Assembly: GCA_008933995.1 (NCBI GenBank)
Contig: WARS01000031.1
Location: 4,751,979-4,815,978 of the forward strand
DNA: 64,000 nt
Reading direction: 5' to 3'
DNA from: Datnioides undecimradiatus
Taxonomy: Eukaryota; Chordata; Actinopteri; Lobotiformes; Datnioididae
The notes below the pieces were generated by a model, which worked only from the letters and a program-made list of their open reading frames with translations, did no database searches and was not told the origin of the DNA. Below are positions 11,273 through 24,450 of the stretch, in pieces. Position numbers and translations under genes: made by a program. Numbering within the stretch: the first letter of the stretch is position 1; the number at the start of each line of letters is the position of its first letter.

Positions 11273-14200
11273 CGTACTGCCTTGGATGAGGGGAAAAAAG
11301 GGAAATGCTGTCCTGTGAAAACAACACCTGTGATTTCTGAGCAAATGAAACAAAGTCCTCCCGGAGAGTACAGATAATGAGTAACAATAAGTAAAAAGTA
11401 ACACAGATGAGTTTTAATCATTATTTACTGCCGAGGAGGATTTCATGATCCTCTGTTTATTATATTGATTTTGAAGAGTAATTTTTATTGTTGATTTATT
11501 GGACAGAGCTGAAATCTTAAAAATCTAACTTTTCATTTCTGCTGAGTCATGGCAACAGCAAATATACAACACTTGCAGATATAGAAAGAGAGTGATGAGT
11601 CAAATGCAGTCATGGCCATATTCAGCACATACTGCTGACTGCACAGCTTTCAAAAATAAATCAAAGTCTTACTGTGCCGTAAAAACATACGGTCGACTAA
11701 TTCCGATGCATGTTAAACAGCTGCGGTCGATGCTGAAACAACACCTACTGCAGGAGATGCAGCCGGACATCAGTCATCTATAAACTCTGCGAGCAGACTG
11801 TCCATCTCTATGAGACTCTTCTGCAAAAGTGAGTTTTTATTAACATGCACTAAGTTGTAATGTGACAGTTCTGCAAAAAACAAGATTCACTGTAAAAAAA
11901 AACAACAACACCCATCCCATACTTGAAAAATATGGCAATAGTGTAATGAGGTGTAAACGAAGCCTATTACATTAAATATGAGCTGTTTGCTATGTTAAAA
12001 CAGTAGCAGACATAAGTTATATTTGTCCATTAATATTTAATATATTTTTGTCTGTAGCTGCCATTGTTTCCTACTATGATGAAAGCATGACCATGAAAAA
12101 TGCTATTTTAATCTTAGTGATAGCTCATTTCACCTTGGACTTGGTAGAAAATGTTTTCACTTTACTCTGATTTCTTAATGTGTTTTTTTACCCTTGTGTT
12201 TTCACCATTAGTTCAATTATTTTTAGGCTTTAACTTTTTATTTTAACAAAGATAAATTAGTCTGTCAATGTGCTTCACGTTTTTTTAATTGGTTATTTAC
12301 TGTGTCATGCATGTACAAATACCTACAGCCCACATGAACCTATGAGACACCAAAAATACTGTTGTTATTGTTGCAGTTGTCAAACATTTGTTGAATATAG
12401 TCACACTATAACTTACATATAACATGCAGATAAAAAAAATTGTATTGTCAGCATCAACAAATAACCTGAACCCGAAATACACAGCATGTGATAAACATGA
12501 GCATACGCTGTTAAAAATATAATGCCGGGCTTAAAAGCCCTGCAAGTTTCAAGCTTGTTGGACACTGGACAACACAGCAGACAAAAACAAATGCAATCTA
12601 ATTTCAGTTGCTCTTTACAGAAAAATTCTCACAAAACTAAATGTTGATGAAGTGGAGGGAGCTACATTTCTGAAAGCAGGCAGTTTCACTGCAGGGAGGG
12701 TGCAGAGCTCAGCATTTGTTTATTTAGATGTGAGCATCGCATAAATGTTTATATGATTGGACAGGCAAAGATGATTGGACAGGATGTAACATGTGACTCC
12801 AATATGAATTGATCTCCGTATCAGCTCGAAGGACTGTGATGTATTAAAACTTGCTCTCTTTATGTACTTTAATGAGGTAAATCAAGGTGAAACTCATTAT
12901 CGTTATCTACTTATTTCTCTATTAAATCTCGACGAATCACAAGGGAGCAGATGCAAATGAAGGGAAGCACAAGTCAGAGGGTTGTAAGATAACTGATGGG
13001 CTGTATACAAAGACTTGAACTCAACTTCAGGGGGACATTATATTCATATATTGTAGATTAAAGCTCTGTTACAATAGTTTTCTTTTCACTAAAGAAAGAA
13101 TTTCTTTAAAACCACCAAATGAAAAACAAACTACAAACTGAGGAAACAAAATAAACAAAACTCAATTTAAAGGATCATTTTTGAGAAAGTAAGAGCACCT
13201 AACAGAAGTAATGGACACTTAATTATCACAGTTATGTTCTTGCTCACTGCAATTGATGCAGAGATAAAAGACAAACAGCAGGTGTATCTCTATAAAAATG
13301 TCTATGTAGCCTCATACATTTTAATAAAGGTACAAAGTAAGTGGCTTTACATATAACACACAGACACACTCACACACACGCAGTTTGATATAGCATTATT
13401 GACCTATACATTTGGTGAAAAAGATACACTTACATCTTGTTGCACCCTGCATGCCCTCCACGCTGTAAAATAGTCTCTGGTGTACTGTTTGCGCTTTACT
13501 TTCATACATCAGTAGAATCTGATTTACACTTCAAAGCAACACAGCGAGGGACAGGGGGAAGAAAAGACGAAGAGGGAAGGAAGATGGAGAGAGAAAGAAA
13601 GAGAGAGTGAGTGGCCCCTGGCTTAGTTTTGATTTGATTTTCATTAAGCAAGAGAACATAAAAGTAAAATGAATTAAAGTGTGAATCTTTTTCCCCTCTG
13701 GTCACTGCAGGTTAGTGTGTCTCTTGCCATCAGGGTGAGCTGGGAAGAGCTCTCCACACCCAGCTGGTAGAGTTACAGATCCAGGCACAGCTTTGATTAG
13801 CTACTCGATCTCCAGCTTCCAATCACACTACGCCTTCTGTTTCTCTTCGTTTCCTTTGTTACTCGGCTCGGGGTAGGTTGTGAGGGGGGGTGGGGGAAGG
13901 CAAGTAACTAACCTTTGCTGTAAACTGAGAACGCGATGCTTCTTTTTATAAGACGTGGCTATGAAGTCAGGACTGTGAGCTGCCTGCTTTGTTGAGAGGA
14001 AATGCAACTAAGCTCAGAGCTGATAAGGTGCTGCTCAGCGTACTTAAAATAGCTCCGACCTAACTCTAATATCTTAAAATAGCAGGCATAATTTACTTTA
14101 CATTTAACTGGATCATGTAAAGCATCCTACATACACGCTCACACACCATGCACCGCTGTCCCTAGAGATTCTGATTTTACATGATTGCAGGGTCCGCATG

Positions 14201-17200
14201 AATAATGTAATTATGCATTGTTTTTTTTATGTTTTCTTTTAAATATAATACCCTGATGACCAAACATAAAAAAAGTTGAATCATTAAGAGGCAGTGCATC
14301 ATGATTTTTGGTCTTTTTTTTTTTTTTTTTGCTTCATATTCAGCTGACCACAAAATTCCCTCCTAAACAGAAAACAGCGTTGCTCTGTAAATCACAGCAG
14401 ACTCAGTGTCAGGCCCCTTTAAAAGGCCTTGGAAGAGGCTTTAAAGCCAAACACTGACTTTGTTCTTTAATTTGCTAATTCAGCATCAGCCGATAATATA
14501 CAGTAAGCCATTCATGCCTGACATATAATATGGGGACCATATGTTGATTGACTCTTCAGCATACAGCCTTGCACAGATGTTCAGTCTGCAGATATGAGAT
14601 GCTCATTTGGATCAAGTGTAATTTGTAGAAAAAACTTCACTGACCAAAGTCGTCCTTTCATCAGAGGGAAAAGGGGGCAACAAAGAGCTACTTGTGTCTA
14701 TTTATAGGAAAAACAAATAGGTGCATGTTTGCAGAGCTCCATTAATTGCAATTAGTGTTCAGTTTTGAATATGATCAGAGAGGCTGTAACACTAAGCCAA
14801 CAGGAACAATAAATAACAAGGTTTTCTCTTCACTTGTCTTAATTATGAGGTCTAATAAGAGTGAAAGATTAATCTTCAAGCAAATGTATGTGTGACCTGC
14901 TGAGGCATGCATTGGTTTAGTTCAAATTATACACCTGTGTCTTATTTCACACTTTGTTCACACTGTCATCTCAAATGTTAGTGTTCACAGTTCTGCCCGC
15001 CCGAGAAATCACACTCGCGTAACTGGTGCAGTTATGGTTTTAGCTCTTACTCTTAGCTCATACAATAAATCACTGCCACCACGTCGCAAACACAATTAAA
15101 TTTAACAAACTGTCTACACGTAAATAATATATCATAGTATATTTTACCCTATGAAAGCCAAGCTGTTTCAGCAAATTCATGTTTCTGTTTAAATGACAAG
15201 AGCTTGGTTGATATTGTTGGATGGATGGATCATGCACACATATTGTATATTATACTGTTACGCCCACTGTCTTGTACCAATTTAATGAAGGAAATCCACC
15301 CACTATGTGGCTCATGCTGTTAGTACATTGTAAGATGTATAAGTAGGTGCCAGAAGATTCAAAATGATCTGGATAAAATCAATAACAGAGGCTTGATCTG
15401 TTGTAAATAATTTCCTAACCTTACCCACATGATTATTATTGTTATTATTGTTATGATAATGACAACTTGAATGAAACTGTAATGAAACAGTATATGTGGC
15501 CCACATCTTAACAAAGCACTTATTTTAATCCAAACCACCATCTTTCCATAAATCTGATCAGGTCATTTTTGCATCTAAACCCAACAAACGTGGCATTATG
15601 CTAAAACAGATGTATTTCTCAGCTATGGTTTGAAACCAACAACATATTTTAGCTATAAGCAGCAGGAAAAGCACAGTTATGACTGATGAAAATAAGACGA
15701 CTGCTTTATCTTCAGGTGATCTTGTTCCGGATCTTGGCATTGTGTATGCCGTCTCACTTACATAGGTTACTGGGACATTTGGTGGAACCGAACCATCGTT
15801 AACCTGAAATTTATTTCCCTCGAGCTTTTGTTGCTATGACAAGTCAAATTGTCTGGCATGGAAAATATTTTACAGTCTTTACACTGTGTGTGTACTGTTG
15901 TTCCAATTAATTAACAATTAATTGGTTGTATTTGTGATGTAACTTAAAAAGGTGAAAATATAAACAGTACACACAAAACAAAATCATGTTGAGTGAAGGA
16001 AGACACCCCATCAAGGTAACACTTAATAAATTACTACCTCAGTACTTAATGATAGAAATGGTTGCACACAATCAAAATAATAAATATATATAAAAAAGAT
16101 AATAATTTAATAGAAACCTAAATGTGAATCTCTTGTCCTGAAGTCAGTTGTGGTGTGTGGGTGTGTCCTCATTCAGAGTCGCTGTTTTACTTTGCAGATA
16201 AATATAAAGTTGTGCTACTACAACCACAGCAGCAAATTAAAGAAACCCAAGTTTGCTGGTGTTTAAAACAACACTGAAGGAAATACTTAACATTTAACAA
16301 GTGTTTAGTTGACTGAAGAGTTTATTTATTGGAACCTACATGAGGTCCCTGTGAGTTCCTTCTACAGTGTGAGGACGTGACAAACAAGGCTGCTTCGACC
16401 TTCAGAAACATACGTTTCCAGGGACATCTTAAGTCACCGTCTAAACCTGTGAGCTCCCTTGACTCACAGCTTTATGTTGCACAAGTACAACATCAGCAGT
16501 GTCAAAACAGCCTTCCTTCCATCTAAGCCACAAAGCACAAAAGAAATAAACACTTTCCTGCTGTAAACACTCTGCTGCAGTATTTAAGGTATTATCTGCT
16601 GTTAATGTGTGCATGGATCAATAAACTGCAAACCGTCTGTTCACATGTAAATCGATCAATGTTTACACAAACAAACTAACCAAACTAAAGACGTCCTTGT
16701 TGTTCACTCTACGAGCACATGCTTTATCTTCAGAGTTGAGCAATTTGATGAAAAATAAATTAGATATAGTCAATGTCGACATTCATTGCAACTTGCCAGA
16801 TTCATTAAGTAACCATGTTACTATCAATGTTGATACAAATTTAATCTGACGAGCATCACATTTCATTCAACACATATTTGCTATTGCAAATAAGCTGTAC
16901 ATAAATGTAATTTATAGGAGAAAGGCTTAATTCAACTACAGCTTCCTATCAGCTGTAGGAAGTACTATATGTACAGGAAGGATGTCAAGGTGGATGTACG
17001 ACGACAACCAAACAAAAGCAAGATTAGGGAACGTAATATAATATACAGTATTATATATTACATGAACATAACTTCTGTAAGACAGACATTACAATATAAC
17101 TGGATTTTTGTCAAACAGGAGCTATGACACAGTAAAATGATACCTAAGAAGGTGCTATGTCCTAAAACCTTTATCATGTTTTAACACTTTTTACTTGTTA

Positions 17201-17939
17201 TTAGTGTTGTGTTTCATGTCTCTACTGTATTTAGCATGTGTTGTCATTACAGCACAGACCTCAGCTGCACAGCTTGCCTCAGATACCATATTTCAGTCTA
17301 GAGGTGCTCTATAAATATCGATTATATCAATCTTTCGCATCTACATGCAATACCTGTCAGAGAATTTCATCTTGGGGATTATTAAAGTCTCATCTAACAA
17401 TGACAAGATTGAACTGGTGATTGGTCTTTCCTGTATGAAGGACTGAATGAAAAGAGAAATAAGCTTTGAAATTATTCACATGCTAACATCCTGCAATATC
17501 AGATTCTATTTTCCCAAATTATAGACCCTCTCCTGCCGATCCCTGCAGGAGATAATGCTGGCTTGTTATAGCTCAAAAAAAATCATATAACAGAAAAAAG
17601 AGCATGTGACACTACAGAAACCGCGATGCAAGAGCACTGTAAAGGCATTCATGTAGACTAACTAACTAATATCGTCCTTGAGGCACACAGAGCAGTAAAA
17701 TTAAATTGGCTCCCACAAACAACAGCATCAAACCCAAATGTCTATGTTTGCAAATGAGCTGTAATGGTGCCTGCTTGGTATACACACTGAGCTGCCTAGA
17801 TAGTTTCTCCCCCTGAGCTCCCTGCTGGGTCACGACGGGTGTTTCACACAGCTTGAGCACGTTCAGTAGCATCATCAATGAAACCTGCAACCCACAGGCC
17901 GACTCTATTTAACAGCCTCAGCCTTTATAAAGCCTGTCT
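11272..17939. other. Intergenic, no gene seen; minor simple repeats
   Basis: Noncoding DNA without a recognisable gene. It includes a T16 run near 14316-14331, ATT-rich short repeats near 15431-15462 and AT-rich stretches near 16075-16110 and 17035-17065. The 13690-13880 and 14650-14770 parts are less AT-rich and contain homeodomain-like words (for example 'ccattaattgcaattag' near 14739), so regulatory content is possible but unproven. Confidence 0.45.
13547..13614 (+). repeat. Purine-rich (GA) tract
   Basis: About 68 bases are almost entirely A and G on the plus strand, ending in GAGAGAGAAAGAAAGAGAGAG. Low-complexity polypurine DNA, potentially triplex-forming. No coding meaning. Confidence 0.7.
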
Positions 17940-18180
17940 GTCTTTACTCCCTCTGATCAGGGAGCTAATGGCCTCTGCAGGAAGGAGTCGGAGGCATTTT
18001 GCTGAGCAAAGTGGAAGTTTTTAGTTTCCTGTGACCAATCAATGGAGTGTCTACAGCCGCTGGTCCCTCCGTTAAACTGGAGAAATTGGCGGTGACTACA
18101 GGTGACGGATTCATTTTGGGACTCAATTAAATGTGGGTTCCTGGTGCGGTGGTATGTCTGCTAATGGGACTCACCAATTG
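17940..18180. promoter_or_regulatory. Candidate conserved noncoding element
   Basis: This is a balanced-composition, non-repetitive block inside AT-rich DNA. It has a CCAAT-type word ('gaccaatcaatgg', about 18031-18043), a Meis/TGIF-like 'ggtgac' run and 'ctcaattaa'. The idea that it is a cis-regulatory element is inference from texture only; I recognise no specific element. Confidence 0.15.
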
Positions 18181-19689
18181 AAGGATAAGCTCTGGGAACA
18201 GAGGGTGAGGAGGACGACTTTTTGTATCAAGGAGAAACCAGGAGAGGTTGAACTCGGGTAGGCGCCACAGGATGGCTCTAACATCAAAGCACATGTATAA
18301 GATGTAATTTATCCCACTGGCAATTGGCTTTTCAGTTCTTAGAGACTCAATTTTAGTCAACATTTTGAAGGTTTTTCTCTTAAATCGACTAAATATTTTT
18401 CTGGTAGCAGTAGATCACATGACCACTTTTGTGTAAGAGGAGTTACTCATAAAATGAGCCTACAGAGAATTATTACCAAGGCAGCTCAACAGAGTTTTCC
18501 AGCCCACAGCTTTCTGGCTTTTTCTGGCTCACTCTTACTGCTCTCAAAGCATTGTTTCCACTGAAAGAAGCTCTAAAAACCCACTGTACTGTACCTGCTC
18601 AGCATCAAACAGCAAACAGACAAAGCAGGTGACTAGCCTGTAAATTTAGCTGCAAAAAGGGCAAATGGCAAATTTGGAGTCAGTGGAGACCAAAACCCAA
18701 GCTAAAAGAAAGTGAATAATAGACTTCCATACTTCAGGTGAACATAAACACAACTTGAAGTTAATAAATCTTTGAATCTGCTGTTTACTAAGACGTTTCA
18801 CAAATAAAATTTTAATCTGACAGTACACCAGTGTTGTTTGCAGTTCATTTCCACTGCCCCCAATGGCCAAAATATTAGTTATTGTAGGTCCATACTGCCT
18901 TTGTTGTTTGCTTGTACGTTGTGTCTTTAATAAAATGCAGGATAGGTCAAAGACAACTGTCCACTTCTGTGGACATTAACTTGTATTTTATATCAAGTAA
19001 AATACATCTTAAAGCCAAAGAAGTGGTAAAGCATTAAAAATAAGCAGATATCAAGATTGTTCAAAAAATCTTTTTTGAACAAGAAAACAGATTTTTTTTC
19101 ATTCCTGGAGACTCTACCAGTCTACCAAAACAATCTAATATGACAAACAGATAGGAGTTATAACATATGTAAACAGAAATCCATGGCTCTTAGATTGGCT
19201 CATGATGCAGCACAGTAACATGCAAACATGATTGTTCTTTATAAACAAAACATTAAAATTAATGTGTGTGCAGTGCAGTGACTTCAGACTCAAATCATTC
19301 AGTAGTGTTTACAAAATAAAGATACAATCATTCTGCGTACCAGTTGTGATAAAGACTGCATAATCATAATCTGCATAATCAAAAATATAATTTCATCTGA
19401 CACAACAATCTCTCAGTCAAAGCCTTTATGTCCAGAGTCTTCTCTGGTTTTGTCTAATTACTGAATGTTTAATTAAGTTTCTAATCATACCCATTTTTTT
19501 ATCAGGGCTGTTCACAATTAAAGCCCATTCCAATGTTAGAAGTGTATGTTTTTTTAAAATTAAAGGCACATTTATATTTGTTGTCATTAAGAAATATTTG
19601 TTTTTTTCTCCAAGATGCATTTGTGTAAAATTAATAAATTGTGTACATTAATATTTTAAATAAACTCTTCTCCTGACTGTCTCTTTAGG

Positions 19690-20010
19690 CAACTTTTCAG
19701 GCTGGCAATTCCGCAGACACACATAAATAAAGCTAAAAACAACATACACGAGGACTGACAGATAATGATGTCGGCAGTTGTCAAGTCTTTGGATGGTCAT
19801 TTGCTGACTGTTGATTCTTATTCGGTGTGTATTAATCAGTTTTACAGCCGTGAGCAGATGTATGGGAGTCACTGGACAGTGACCTTGAGGAGTGCATCTT
19901 ATCAACCTAATTAATTCATTACCATTCCTCCGAGACCCATAAATCAACTTGTCACTCTCCCACTGGCAACAGATGTAGAGGACAGTAGACAATCTATTAT
20001 GTTTATGTAT
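19690..20010. promoter_or_regulatory. Candidate conserved noncoding element
   Basis: A non-repetitive block, stop-free for about 120 codons on the minus strand, in an otherwise AT-rich neighbourhood. The frame has no recognisable domain. A doubled homeodomain word TAATTAATT lies at 19908-19916, next to TTATC (GATA-type). The long open frame more likely reflects composition or conservation of DNA than protein coding. Confidence 0.17.
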
Positions 20011-20437
20011 AACCACTGATACAAAACACAGCTATGTTGTTGTGGATGGGAGGACGCAGGAGCCTGATAAGCTGAGAGGTGATTCTTAAGTTAATTCATA
20101 CATTGATTTTCACCTAAAATATAATATATGATGGATCAAATGATCACAACTACCCCTTAAGTGATTTGCAGCAACTATTTTGCACCTTATTATGAAAAAG
20201 GTCAATACTTGCCTTGTCTACTATGCACAAACATGAGAAATGAACATTTTACACATGCAGATTTTTAAGAATTATGTCACAGTTGATGATAGAGGCAATT
20301 AAATGTGAAAATATTTGGGAAAAAAGATAGTATTGTTTGTTTTATATTGTTGTTCATCATGTTGGCATTTATAAATAATAATATATTCAATTAATTGTAA
20401 GAAGTAACATCAATAATTATTGGTAATAATATTGTGT

Positions 20438-20464
20438 TATATAGCATAATAGCTATGCTATATA
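20438..20464. repeat. Perfect short inverted repeat (11-bp arms, 5-nt loop)
   Basis: TATATAGCATA at 20438-20448 is followed five bases later by its exact reverse complement TATGCTATATA at 20454-20464. It lies in an AT-rich tract, so chance or cruciform-prone AT repeat expansion is the simplest explanation. Confidence 0.85.
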
Positions 20465-22084
20465 TTGTAATAACTTGTGGACAAAATCTGTGATGTCTGC
20501 ACCAAGAAACAGACTTAAAAATAAATGAATGCAAATTTTGAGCAACACAACAGTTTTTAGCTGCATCTGTGGTTGACTTCACTATCAGGCGGCATCTCAC
20601 TGGATCTAATGTTACCAGTGTTCCAGTGAGTTCTGATACTCCTCCAGGGCCATTCATGTAGTATGTTACCGCCCAGTAGCCTGTGTCTGACCGACCAGTG
20701 ATTTGTTCAGACGTGGACCTCTCTGAACCCCACGGTCTCACTTACCTGACTGCGCCCCCACCCATGCACTCTCTTTAATCCTCTAAGTGTAGGGTATTAA
20801 AGCTCAGCACCTTAACAAAGGCTGTCCTTTAAGCTTTGTGCTGAATGACTCTGTTCAGGATGTGATTTTCAAAGTGTAAAGGTTATTGGAAAAGACTCAC
20901 ATTATTATCAGCACTCACACAACTTTAAAAAAAACCCCCAAATAACTGGCACCTATATGCACAGAAGAGAGAGGCTGAAACCTGCAGGATCCATGTTAAA
21001 TATTTTCCTCTGGTGACTGAAACTGCTTATGCAGGGCTCCCACATCCACTGGTACTGGGGAGTGGCTTCTTATGCCATTTTCAACTATTTTGTCATAAGT
21101 TTGACACGTTAGTCACCTGGATCATGTTTATTCCCTTCACTGCCAATACGTTATTAAAACTGTTCTTTATTTTTCTAATTTCAAGTTTTAAGTTATTTGC
21201 AGGCGTTTTCACAAAGAAACAAGTGCACTGAGGAGAAAGCTAGCCTGATGGAAGAGCAGGCACAGTTGTTGACTTGTAATGACTGCAGTATCAGATGGCT
21301 ACACTCCGTATAATGGGCTTAGTCAACCACTGATGCAACAAACACAAACACTCACACTTTTTTGTTCATTCATTCCTTGCTGCCACAACACAGACACCGA
21401 AAGATTTTAATACTTTATTTTAATACAAATTCATAGATATGACCTTGATGTGGAAATTATAACCTGTTTTTGATTATTATCACATGTAATCATTGTAATT
21501 AGAAATAATTTAGCCGAGCAAGTGTTTGATCTTTTCAACATCCCGTGAACATTCCCATTTGACAGTCACTGCTCATTTGTTTTATATAAGTTAAATAAAA
21601 ATCTTCACATTTTTCCCTCAGCTCATGGTGTGGCTCCTGCTCATCAAATGCCACTGAAATAGAGAGGATTGACAAACCCATATCTATATGTATGTGTGCA
21701 CCTGTGTTGCAGAATTTCACTGTGTCTCCAGCATAGCCGAGTCAATACAGAGCAATGTGGCTAAATAAAGAGAAAGCAAAGTCACAGGCTGAAAGCTGTC
21801 AAGACTACTAATCACTTTCCATAAATACTGCATGCTACACTGCTGCCCGAAAACAAAGCATTAGATAGATAGAGAATACTGTATATATGTGCTGTATATA
21901 TATTACACTGTGTAATGCAGCATAACTGGGCCAGTAGTACACAAATACATCTTGTTTATCAGGTCATTCACATTGGTGTGTATTTTGTGTGTGTGTTTGT
22001 GTGTCCACCAGCCAGTCCCAGCTTACATCCATGTCTCTCTAGACTTAGTCGAGACTTTGAGGGAAGCTAATAAAAGGTACAGAG
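20465..22084. other. Intergenic, no gene seen
   Basis: AT-rich noncoding sequence. TG-rich imperfect simple repeats lie near 21971-22004 and a GATA/TATA-rich stretch near 21864-21905. A 116-codon frame at 20391-20741 (minus) has no recognised domain. Confidence 0.45.
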
Positions 22085-22300
22085 AGTATTTTTCTGTGAA
22101 ATGATTATTGACACGTGTGATTCCAGTAATCACTGTCAACATTTAGAGACTGTTTTCAGAGAGGACAACAGAGGACTGATAGGGAGCTTCATCACATGGT
22201 GCACCGACAATCACCTGAAGATCGATATCAGTAAAACCAATGAGCTGCTGCTGGACCTAATGCTTCAAATGTGGATTAGCTGTAGGATAGGCTACAAAGT
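22085..22300 (+). pseudogene. LINE reverse-transcriptase fragment (fossil)
   Basis: The plus-strand frame around 22150-22265 reads FITWCTDNHLKIDISKTNEL. This matches the conserved stretch of non-LTR retrotransposon reverse transcriptases located after the catalytic YADD box (the 'WC...N.L.LN..KTKE' signature). Only about 60 residues survive, with no YADD box and no 3' continuation, so the copy is a dead, truncated fragment. It abuts another repeat starting near 22330. The LINE clade cannot be fixed from this short piece. Confidence 0.7.
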
Positions 22301-22329
22301 TTAAAAGGTGGAGGCTTCACACAAATGCA

Positions 22330-22700
22330 CACTCACACCTTCAAACAAAGAACACTAATGGTCTCTACAGTCAGTGCAGTTTGATGGTGGACACCCAAGA
22401 GCATTGTCACAAATTCAGTATCTGACCAAATGTGAAATACATTTGGTGGCAAATATGGTCACAATGTCACCCTCTGTCCACGAGGTACAACACTGAATAA
22501 TGGCCACAGAACATTATGAGATCGCATTGAAGTTGACCTTTGATCCTTTGGAAATAAAATGTTATCACTCCATCACATTATCCTGTCAGACATTTGTGTG
22601 AAATTTCATCATAACTATGTTCTTCAGATATCGGATGGACAGACTTACATATGAATGTACATCTGGACGAATGGACAGACAACCTGAAAGCAGCTCAGCC
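22330..22700 (+). repeat. Teleost interspersed repeat ('gaaatttcatcataa...ggacagac' type)
   Basis: Ordered words of a widespread teleost repeat are present: 'gtcacaaattcagtatctgacca', 'gttgacctttgatcctttgg', 'gacatttgtgtgaaatttcatcataa', 'cagatatcggatggacagac' and 'gacagacaacctgaaagc'. No coding capacity. It directly follows the LINE fragment and could be the untranslated tail of the same or another element, but I cannot show that. Confidence 0.6.
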
Positions 22701-24209
22701 ACAGTGGTCAGTGGAGTGGAGTTATGATTAGACATTCATCTTCGTCAAAGTATTTACCCTCTCTCCTCTTAGTGTTTTTGTTCACTGTGCTCCACAATAC
22801 AAATGGTATTTACAGCTAAATCCAATCATCAAGGATTAACTGAAATATGTTTTCATGCTCAGACGGAATCAAGTTTTGGAAATCATCCCAACATTACTTG
22901 TAAATTACAAACAGTAAGAGAGGCAAGAAGAGATGATTTAGAAGTCAGGTCATCCTTTGTTTCCTGACATCTGTTTTACACCAAGTGACTAACTATGCAA
23001 AACTGTATGATATAATGCTCCACGCATGACGTGCCTCTGTTCTCCAAATCACATCAATCAGCTTGTACATCTGCTTCTCTGCTTGAAAAGTGTCATCTGC
23101 TAAGTGAGAAAGAAAGCAAGATGAATTAATGATGATGTGCAACAGTGACAACCGAAGATGAAAACCTGACGAGACTCTTCACTCACAGTGATTTTCTAAC
23201 AACTTTGTGAAGAGGCTTTGGAAGTTGGGACACAACTTTTTCTTGATGTTTTTAGTGAACAAATTACAGATTATTACAGACTATTTATGTGCCAGTTGCT
23301 GTGAAAAATGATTATGTCATACATCAGAACTTCATACTTAACACTGGCATTTTTAATTATTCATACCTTTTGTACTAATCAGCACTGTCAGCATGCTTAT
23401 ACAGTACACTGTAAATTCAGCAGCAGAACTTGATTCGAGTCCTCAACTTATTTACACTCACTTTTGTTCCCTCAGGCATTTCTTCTTTTTTATATATGTG
23501 CAAACCAAATAATCCCAAGATGTTTTCGCCCAAACACCTCATTTGTACCCTCCAGCCGACACATTATATAGTCATTTTGCTACAGTGTGAGGAATGTTTT
23601 CATGTCTTCTTGTTTACATCAGCAGCTATAAATAAAAAAAATAATGAAAAAACTAAACAAATAAAAAGCACACACGCATTCACATTTCTGTTCACTCCCA
23701 GGAAACTGTTCCCTCCTTTCTCTGGATAACCCAAAATCATTTAAAGAAGGAACACTTACTGTATAATGCATGCCTCACTCAGACCTACAGCATAAACATA
23801 AGCTGAAGCAACCAGACACAGACCACAGCACAGAGTTTTCCTGAGGTGAGGAAATGAGGTTTTTTAAACCTCAGTTGTTGTTGAGGTGACAGATTTTGTG
23901 TGTTGCAACAAGTGCAGTTTAGTACTGTAAAATGGAGTAAAACACGATGTGATTCGAAAATTGAAAAGTGTGTTTGTTGTTTGTTTGTTAAATCATTCCA
24001 GTCATGCAGTATTGAGAGAGGTGTGTAATGAAATGTTTCTTTTACATTTGGTGACCATAAGCATATTCTATTTGCCCTTTTAGCGTGACAGATAGTATTG
24101 GGTTGTTTTCTTTGGTGATTCTGTTTAGAAAACAGATGCAACAGTGACAAATCCTATTTTCTGTGAGTAATTTGTGTAAAAGTGAAGATAAATCCGCTAC
24201 ATAAATACA
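22701..24209. other. Intergenic, no gene seen
   Basis: AT-rich noncoding DNA. The 121-codon minus-strand frame at 23785-24150 has no recognisable domain or splice context. Confidence 0.45.
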
Positions 24210-24450
24210 TCTTGATGCACGTCACTGACAGGCTGCTGATTATTGTGTCGTCGGTGCGCATACTCTACTCTGTTGGTTTCCATGGGAGAAACATTTGAAT
24301 GCAGCATCATATCTTAACAGCATCACTAATTAGCCGCATGCCAATATGACAGCTGTTTCATGTATAAATCTGATAATTCCTCATCCCTCAAGGATTACAT
24401 TTTCCGGGAATGGTTCAATTAACATGCGAGTGATTTAAACTTGCATCAGG
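24210..24450. promoter_or_regulatory. Candidate conserved noncoding element with homeodomain and Meis-like words
   Basis: A non-repetitive block that includes the palindromic homeodomain word CTAATTAG at 24326-24333 and, 13 bases later, TGACAGCTG at 24347-24355, which combines a Meis/TGIF core with an E-box. The close pairing of such words is typical of developmental enhancers. No sequence identity to a known enhancer is claimed. Confidence 0.22.

Noticed and set aside
11065-11421. Overlapping frames with poly(His-Thr) and poly(Cys-Val)
   Set aside because: Products of the (TG)n microsatellite read in different phases.
23785-24150. 121-codon minus-strand open frame
   Set aside because: No domain, no splice context, ordinary composition; treated as chance.
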